Assembly: GCF_002215215.1 (NCBI RefSeq) | Contig: NZ_CP018632.1 | Coordinates: 5,948,501-6,012,500 of the forward strand | DNA: 64,000 nucleotides | Direction: 5' to 3' | DNA from: Granulosicoccus antarcticus IMCC3135 | Lineage (GTDB): Bacteria; Pseudomonadota; Gammaproteobacteria; Granulosicoccales; Granulosicoccaceae | In this document: positions 1 to 9,000 of the stretch, piece after piece | Position numbering within the stretch: position 1 is the first letter of the stretch | How the letters are laid out: every line of letters starts with the position of its first letter | Position numbers and translations under genes: made by a program | The notes under the pieces: generated by a model | Seen by the model: the letters and a program-made list of their open reading frames with translations, nothing else | Database searches by the model: none | Told to the model about the DNA's origin: nothing

Positions 1-3000
1 TCACCATCGATGTCTTCGTATACTGTGCCCGAAATACTCAAACCGACAACTGTCACTTGATGCGCTGGAATTTCGTTTTGCAGATGAGTTCCATCTTTGT
101 CGATTGCCGATGCCAGGATGTTATATGTGAATCCGACTTCGGTGTATGTGTGACTGACTGACGACGGATTTCCTGCGAATGCTTGAATCTCGCCATCGCC
201 CCAGTTGATCGTCCAACTCGTGATGACGTCGTTCCCAGGATCAACTGCGGAAAGACTCAGGGTATAGCTGTTTCCTACGATGACAGAGCCTGTGCCCGTT
301 GTCGTCAGGGTCGGAGCTACGTTTTCGATGATAAGCGTTGTCGTTGATTCGTGAGTGGCGCCTAGATCATCGATAACTTGCAAGCCGATGGTATGGTTTC
401 TACCACCAACATCTCCGTCGTCCAGCCCCATACTGACAAGCGTATTCCAGGTGATCGTGGGGGAATCTGTGACAGAGATGAAATCGTCATAATTCAGATC
501 GTTGTTCAAGTCCCACTTGTACTGAATAATTGAACCATCAGAATCGTTCGACGAACTTGCGTCTAAAGTCAGATCATCGCCTTCACTGATCGTGTAGGAC
601 CCACCAGCACTGGAGTGTGGCACGTCGTTAACCGGCGTTACCTCCAGAGTAATCGTACCGTTCAGTGCAGCGCTGGCATCTTCATTACCATCATCAATAC
701 TGACACTGATCATCGTATCGATATCATTGTTGGCAACCGGATTGAACTCCAGATTAGCCAACGCCGCATTCACCTCAGCAACCGTACCAGTCTTCGTCCA
801 GATGCCAGTACCCACGATATAACTCGCCCCGTCAGTCGCACTCAAAGAACCCGCTGCGGTATTGGCCACCGTCAACGTCGCTGTGATCTGTTCTGCTGTA
901 TCAACATCGCTGACAACAATGTCGGTGATCAAAACGCTGGCCTCGCCTTCTGTGTAGGCGCTGGTGCTGCTCAGATTCGTCGCTGCAGGTGCATCATTGA
1001 CCGGCGTCACCTCCAGCGTAATCGTTCCAGTGAGAGCACCGCTGGCATCTTCATTACCGTCATCAATACTGACGCTGATCGTCGTATCGACATCATTATT
1101 GGCAGCCGGATTGAACTCCAGATTAGCCAGCGCCGTATTCACCTCAGCAACCGTACCAGTCTTCGTCCAGATGCCAGTACCCACGGTATAACTCGCCCCG
1201 TCAGTCGCACTCAAAGAACCCGCCGCGGTATTGGCCAGCGTCAACGTCGCTGTGATCTGTTCTGCTGTGTCTACATCGCTGACCACAATATCGGTAATCA
1301 AGACGCTAGCATCGCCTTCTGTGTAGGCGCTGGTACTGGTCAGATTCGTCGCTGCAGGCGCATCATTAACCGGCGTCACGTCCAACGTAATCGTACCGTT
1401 CAGTGCAGCGCTGGTATCTTCATCACCATCTTCAATGCTGACACTAATGGTCGTGTCTACATCATTATCCGTCATCGGAGAAAACACCAGGCCGGCCAGC
1501 GCCGCATTCACCTCAGCAACCGTACCAGTCTTCGTCCAGATGCCAGTACCCACGGTATAACTCGCCCCGTCAGTCGCACTCAAAGAACCCGCCGCGGTAT
1601 CGGCCAGCGTCATCGTCGCCGTAATCACCTCGCCCTTATCAACGTCACTCACCACAATATCGGTAATCAAGACGCTGGAATCGCCTTCTGTGTAAAGGCT
1701 GGTGCTGGTCAGATTCGTCGCTGCAGGCGCATCATTAACTGGCGTCACCTCCAGCGTAATCGTTCCAGTGAGAGCACCGCTGGTATCTTCATCACCATCA
1801 TCAATGCTGACACTAATGGTCGTATCGACATCATTATTGGCAGCCGGATTGAACTCCAGATTAGCCAGCGCCGCATTCACATCAGCAACCGTGCCGGACA
1901 TCGACCACACACCGGTGCCCACGGTATAGCTCGCCCCGCCAGTCGCACTCAAGGAACCCGCGGCGGTATTGGCCAGCGTCAACGTTGCCGTAATCTCCTC
2001 GCCCGTATCAACGTCACTCACCACGATGTCGGTAATCAAGACGCTGGCATCGCCTTCTGTGTAGGCGCTGGTACTGGTCAGATTTGTCGCTGCAGGTGCA
2101 TCATTAACCGGCGTTACGTCCAACGTAATCGTACCGTTCAGTGCACCGCTGGCATCTTCATTACCGTCATCAATACTGACGCTGATCGTCGTATCGACAT
2201 CATTATTGGCAACCGGATTGAACTCCAGATTAGCCAGCGCCGTATTCACCTCAGCAACCGCACCAGTCTTCGTCCAGATGCCAGTACCCACCGCATAACT
2301 CGCCCCGTCAGTCTCACTCAAAGAACCCGCTGCGGTATTGGCCAGCGTCAACGTCGCCGTAATCTCCTCGCCCGTATCAACGTCACTCACCACAATATCG
2401 ATAATCAAGACGCTAGCATCGCCTTCTGTGTAGGCGCTGGTGCTGTTCAGATTTGTCGCTGCAGGCGCATCATTAACCGGCGTCACCTCCAGAGTAATCG
2501 TTCCAGTAAGAGCACCGCTGGTATCTTCATCACCATCATCAATGCTGACGCTGATCGTGGTGTCGACATCGTTATTGCTGGTGGGAATAAACACCAGATT
2601 AGCCAGCGCCGCATTCACATCAGCAACCGTACCAGTCTTCGTCCAGATGCCAGTACCCACCGCATAACTCGCCCCATCGGTCTCACTCAAAGAGCCCGCT
2701 GCGGTATTGGCCAACGTCAACGTCGCCGTAATCTCCTCGCCCGTATCAACGTCACTCACCACAATATCGGTAATCAAGACGCTGGCATCGCCTTCTGTGT
2801 AGGCGCTGGTGCTGGTCAGATTTGTCGCTGCAGGCGCATCATTAACCGGCGTCACGTCCAACGTAATCGTACCGTTCAGTGCACCGCTGGCATCTTCATT
2901 ACCGTCATCAATACTGACGCTGATCGTCGTATCGACATCATTATTGGCAGCCGGATTGAACTCCAGATTAGCCAACGCCGCATTCACCTCAGCAACCGTA

Positions 3001-6000
3001 CCAGTCTTCGTCCAGATGCCAGTACCCACGGTATAACTCGCCCCGTCAGTCTCACTCAAAGAACCCGCTGCGGTATCGGCCAGCGTCAACGTCGCTGTGA
3101 TCTCCTCGCCCGTATCAACGTCACTCACCACAATATCGGTAATCAAGACGCTAGCATCGCCTTCTGTGTAAAGGCTGGTGCTGGTCAGATTCGTCGCTGC
3201 AGGTGCATCATTAACCGGCGTCACCTCCAACGTAATCGTACCGTTCAGTGCAGCGCTGGCATCTTCATCACCATCATCAATGCTGACACTGATGGTCGTG
3301 TCAATATCGTTATTGCTGGTGGGAATAAACACCAGATTAGCCAGCGCCGCATTCACATCAGCAACCGTACCAGTCTTCGTCCAGATGCCAGTACCCACGG
3401 TATAACTCGCCCCGTCAGTCTCACTCAAAGAGCCGGCGGCGATATTGGCCAGCGTCAACGTCGCCGTAATCTCCTCGCCCGTATCAACGTCACTCACCAC
3501 AATATCGGTAATCAAGACGCTGGCATCGCCTTCTGTGTAGGCGCTGGTGCTGCTCAGATTCGTCGCTGCAGGTGCATCATTGACCGGCGTCACCTCCAGC
3601 GTAATCGTTCCAGTGAGAGCACCGCTGGCATCTTCATTACCGTCATCAATACTGACGCTGATCGTCGTATCGACATCATTATTGGCAACCGGATTGAACT
3701 CCAGATTAGCCAGCGCCGCATTCACCTCAGCAACCGTACCAGTCTTCGTCCAGATGCCAGTACCCACCGCATAACTCGCCCCATCGGTCTCACTCAAAGA
3801 GCCCGCCGCGGTATCGGCCAGCGTCAACGTCGCCGTAATCACCTCGCCCGTATCAACGTCACTCACCACAATATCGGTAATCAAGACGCTGGCATCGCCT
3901 TCTGTGTAGGCGCTGGTGCTGCTCAGATTCGTCGCTGCAGGTGCATCATTGACCGGCGTTACCTCCAGCGTAATCGTTCCAGTGAGAGCACCGCTGGTAT
4001 CTTCATCACCATCATCAATGCTGACACTAATGGTCGTGTCTACATCATTATCCGTCATCGGAGAAAACACCAGGCCGGCCAGCGCCGTATTCACCTCAGC
4101 AACCGTACCAGTCTTCGTCCAGATGCCAGTACCCACCGCATAACTCGCCCCGTCAGTCTCACTCAAAGAACCCGCTGCGGTATTGGCCAGCGTCAACGTC
4201 GCCGTAATCTCCTCGCCCGTATCAACGTCACTCACCACAATATCGATAATCAAGACGCTAGCATCGCCTTCTGTGTAGGCGCTGGTGCTGTTCAGATTTG
4301 TCGCTGCAGGCGCATCATTAACCGGCGTCACCTCCAGAGTAATCGTTCCAGTAAGAGCACCGCTGGTATCTTCATCACCATCATCAATGCTGACGCTGAT
4401 CGTGGTGTCGACATCGTTATTGCTGGTGGGAATAAACACCAGATTAGCCAGCGCCGCATTCACATCAGCAACCGTACCAGTCTTCGTCCAGATGCCAGTA
4501 CCCACCGCATAACTCGCCCCATCGGTCTCACTCAAAGAGCCCGCTGCGGTATTGGCCAACGTCAACGTCGCCGTAATCTCCTCGCCCGTATCAACGTCAC
4601 TCACCACAATATCGGTAATCAAGACGCTGGCATCGCCTTCTGTGTAGGCGCTGGTGCTGGTCAGATTTGTCGCTGCAGGCGCATCATTAACCGGCGTCAC
4701 GTCCAACGTAATCGTACCGTTCAGTGCACCGCTGGCATCTTCATTACCGTCATCAATACTGACGCTGATCGTCGTATCGACATCATTATTGGCAGCCGGA
4801 TTGAACTCCAGATTAGCCAACGCCGCATTCACCTCAGCAACCGTACCAGTCTTCGTCCAGATGCCAGTACCCACGGTATAACTCGCCCCGTCAGTCTCAC
4901 TCAAAGAACCCGCTGCGGTATCGGCCAGCGTCAACGTCGCTGTGATCTCCTCGCCCGTATCAACGTCACTCACCACAATATCGGTAATCAAGACGCTAGC
5001 ATCGCCTTCTGTGTAAAGGCTGGTGCTGGTCAGATTCGTCGCTGCAGGTGCATCATTAACCGGCGTCACGTCCAACGTAATCGTACCGTTCAGTGCAGCG
5101 CTGGCATCTTCATTACCGTCATCAATACTGACGCTGATCGTCGTATCGACATCATTATTGGCAGCCGGATTGAACTCCAGATTAGCCAGCGCCGTATTCA
5201 CCTCAGCAACCGTACCAGTCCTCGTCCAGATGCCAGTACCCACGGTATAACTCGCCCCGTCAGTCTCACTCAAAGAACCCGCTGCGGTATTGGCCAGCGT
5301 CAACGTCGCTGTGATCTGTTCTGCTGTGTCTACATCGCTGACCACAATATCGGTAGTAATCAAGACGCTAGCATCGCCTTCTGTGTAGGCGCTGGTGCTG
5401 GTCAGATTTGTCGCTGCAGGCGCATCATTAACCGGCGTCACGTCCAACGTAATCGTACCGTTCAGTGCAGCGCTGGCATCTTCATTACCGTCATCAATAC
5501 TGACGCTGATCGTCGTATCGACATCATTATTGGCAGCCGGATTGAACTCCAGATTAGCCAGCGCCGCATTCACATCAGCAACCGTACCAGTCTTCGTCCA
5601 GATGCCAGTACCCACGGTATAACTCGCCCCGTCAGTCTCACTCAAAGAACCCGCTGCGGTATTGGCCACCGTCAACGTCGCCGTAATCTCCTCGCCCGTA
5701 TCAACGTCACTCACCACAATATCGGTAATCAAGACGCTGGCATTGCCTTCTGTGTAGGCGCTGGTACTGGTCAGATTTGTCGCTGCAGGCGCATCATTAA
5801 CCGGCGTCACGTCCAACGTAATCGTACCGTTCAGTGCAGCGCTGGCATCTTCATTACCGTCATCAATACTGACGTTGATCGTCGTATCGACATCATTATT
5901 GGCAGCCGGATTGAACTCCAGATTAGCCAGCGCCGTATTCACCTCAGCAACCGTACCAGTCTTCGTCCAGATGCCAGTACCCACGGTATAACTCGCCCCA

Positions 6001-9000
6001 TCAGTCGCACTCAAAGAACCCGCCGCGATATTGGCCAGCGTCAACGTCGCTGTGATCTCCTCGCCCGTATCAACGTCACTCACCACAATATCGGTAATCA
6101 AGACGCTGGAATCGCCTTCTGTGTAAAGGCTGGTGCTGGTCAGGTTCGTCGCTGCAGGCGCATCATTAACCGGCGTCACCTCCAGAGTAATCGTACCGTT
6201 CAGTGCAGCGCTGGCATCTTCATTACCGTCATCAATACTGACGCTGATCGTCGTATCGACATCATTATTGGCAGCCGGATTGAACACCAGATTAGCCAGC
6301 GCCGCATTCACCTCAGCAACCGTACCAGTCTTCGTCCAGATGCCAGTACCCACGGTATAAATCGCCCCGTCAGTCTCACTCAAAGAACCCGCTGCGGTAT
6401 TGGCCAGCGTCAACGTCGCTGTGATCTCCTCGCCCGTATCAACGTCACTCACCACAATATCGATAATCAAGACGCTAGCATCGCCTTCTGTGTAGGCGCT
6501 GGTGCTGTTCAGATTTGTCGCTGCAGGCGCATCATTAACCGGCGTCACCTCCAAAGTAATCGTTCCAGTAAGAGCACCGCTGGTATCTTCATCACCATCA
6601 TCAATGCTGACGCTGATCGTGGTGTCGACATCGTTATTGCTGGTGGGAATAAACACCAGATTAGCCAACGCCGTATTCACCTCAGCAACAGAGCCAGACA
6701 CCGCCCATACACCGGTGGCCGAGTTATAACTCGCCCCATCAGTCGCACTCAGATAGCCGGTTTCAATATTGGCCAGCGTCAACGTCGCGGCAATGAACTC
6801 GCCTATATCGTCATCAAGTACGACAATGTCAGCAATCTCAACACTCGTAGCACCTTCAGCATAGGCGTTGGCACTGTTCAGATTGTTGGCCGTCGGGGCT
6901 GTATTGGATGCACTAGCATCCCCGACCAGTGCCAATCCATTAATTTCCCCCGGCAAACCTGAATCATCAATCGTCAGACCGATATCGGAACCATCGAACA
7001 GAATTTGTGCATTGACATCAGTAACGGCCCCCGTATCCTGCTGCGTTGAATTCACCGTCAGTGCGACTATGTCAGTTTGATTGGCGGATACGGTGGTACC
7101 ACCCACTGTACCCACAATAATCGGGTCATTGTTATTCGTCGTGAACGATACCAATAAAGCCCCCGCATTTAATACAGTTCCATTTAACGAAACGGTATTC
7201 TCTACTAGTTCGATACCCTGAATCTGTTCACTTCCATCGCCCAGAAAATCTACACCGAGCAATAGATCGAGCTGACGATCAGTGTCGTTATATGTCTGAA
7301 TGTTGGAGTGAATATCAGGATCGGAGGCGGCCAAAATATAGGTACCGGCTGAGAGTGTTGTACCTGAACCTATCGAGGTATTTTGCTCGACTATCGTTAT
7401 CGCATGAATATTTGCTGGCGTGCTGCCATTAGACTTGAATATCGCATCCTGTAGCAGGATCTCATACTCTCCGGTATCCGGAGAGTAAACCAGCAAGTCG
7501 GTATTGTTGACCGCAATCGTTCCAGCACCGATTGTAGGGAGAGTAATAATGGAGCTGTCATCAGCACGCATCGACAGCACAATCTGTCCTACCTGCAAAT
7601 TGTAGGATCCAGACACACCGCCTACGCGAGTATCAACGGTGACTTCAGTACCTACGTAGTGAACGGCACGAACATTTTCCGGAAACGAATCGGCAATACT
7701 GAAGGTACCATCAGTTATTCCGGTAGTACCATCCCCTAATTCAAAATCCGGATTATCAAACAAGGCGATATCGTTTGCGCCGAAGGTCGTCGTATTATTA
7801 TCTTCCGCTAAACCATTGCTGCTCAGCAATAGATCAGCATAACTTGCTGGGATCACATCGAGCGTAATCGTACCGGTCAATGCGCCACTTGCATCTTCAT
7901 CGCCATCGTCGACGCTGACCGCAATGCTCGTATCAAGATCATTATTCGTCGCCGGATTGAACACCAGATTAGTGAGGGCAGTATTCACGTCAGCAACCGT
8001 ACCGGTCATCGTCCAGATGCCGGTGCCCGCGGTATAACTCGCGCCATCAGTCGCACTCAGACTACCGGCTGCGATATTGGCAAGCGTAAGCGTTGCGGTT
8101 AGCATCTCGGCTGAATCGACATCGGTCACAACAATGTCGATGATCGCTACACTGGCAGCACCTTCAGTATAGGAGGTGGTTGAAGACAGATTCGTCGCGG
8201 TGGGAGGGGTATTTAGCTCGATTGTTGCCGTTGCCAGATTTGAATCAAGACTGCCGTCATTAGCAAGATACGTAAACGTGTCGATACCGGAAAAGCCGTT
8301 ATCAGGGGTATAGGTAAAAGACCCATCAAACAGCAGATCCGCAACATATATTTCACTGTCGCCATCGCGCGTTGTCTCGAAAACTAATTGTGTGCCATCG
8401 GCTGACCAGCTGGGTCCCGCATCATTGAATATACTGTCAGTGAGCTGAATTACATTGCTACCATCCGTATCGATCACAATAATTTCGTTGTCACCGTCGC
8501 GGTCAGAGTTGAAGGCAATTCGGGAACCATCAGGGGAAAATCGTGGTGCACGATCATTGCCAGTATCGCTGGTCACTCGGTTCAGATTCGAGCCATCGGC
8601 AGCCATGGTGTAGATATTAAAATTACCGTCACGATTCGTTGTAAAAACAATCTGTGAACCGTCGGGTGACCAGTTGGGGTTATTGTCGATTCCAGCATCA
8701 GTAGTCAGACGAACCTGATTCGTTCCGTCGGCGTCCATCACATAGATTTCGTTGTCACCGTCCTGGTCAGAGCGAAACACGATTTTTGTTCCATCAGGTG
8801 ACCAGTTGGGCTCGCGATCGTCGGCGACACCGTTTGTCGTCAATTGAGCCAAGCCGGTTCCGTCGGCGTTGATCGAATAAATTTCGTAGTCACCGTCCTG
8901 ATTGGAAAAGAACGTAAGCTTGCTGCCATCCGGTGACCAGGATGGCGATCCTGCAACTGCGCCATCAAAAGTTACCTGAAAAACACCGGAACCATCCGCG

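Larger units (their letters stand above)
625..6895 (-). repeat. 17-unit tandem array of a 369-bp cadherin/Ig-like domain repeat
   Basis: Seventeen units of 369 bp (123 residues) follow each other in frame inside the giant gene. Each unit carries the landmarks SVLITDIVVSDVDTGE, LSATDGASYTVGTGIWTK, AALANLEFNP or close variants, ISVSIDDGNEDASGAL and TLEVTPVNDA. Acidic motifs are consistent with calcium binding, as in related families (inference). One unit has an in-frame 3-bp duplication near 5353. Units differ mainly by exchange of a few sequence blocks (for example AANNDVD versus SNNDVD), which points to recombination between units. A diverged eighteenth unit lies apart at 7857-8213. Confidence 0.9.

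Noticed and set aside
964-6729. Thirteen 75-codon plus-strand ORFs spaced by 369 bp or multiples of it
   Set aside because: Another antisense frame of the same repeats; each stops at the same repeat position.
625-6895. CRISPR-like regular spacing
   Set aside because: Units are 369 bp, coding and without unique spacers.
615-6962. 2115-codon open frame on the plus strand across the repeat array
   Set aside because: It is antisense to the giant protein gene and owes its length to the 369-bp period, which repeats any stop-free frame. Its translation is Arg/Ile/Asn-rich with no family, while the minus strand reads well-formed cadherin-like domains.
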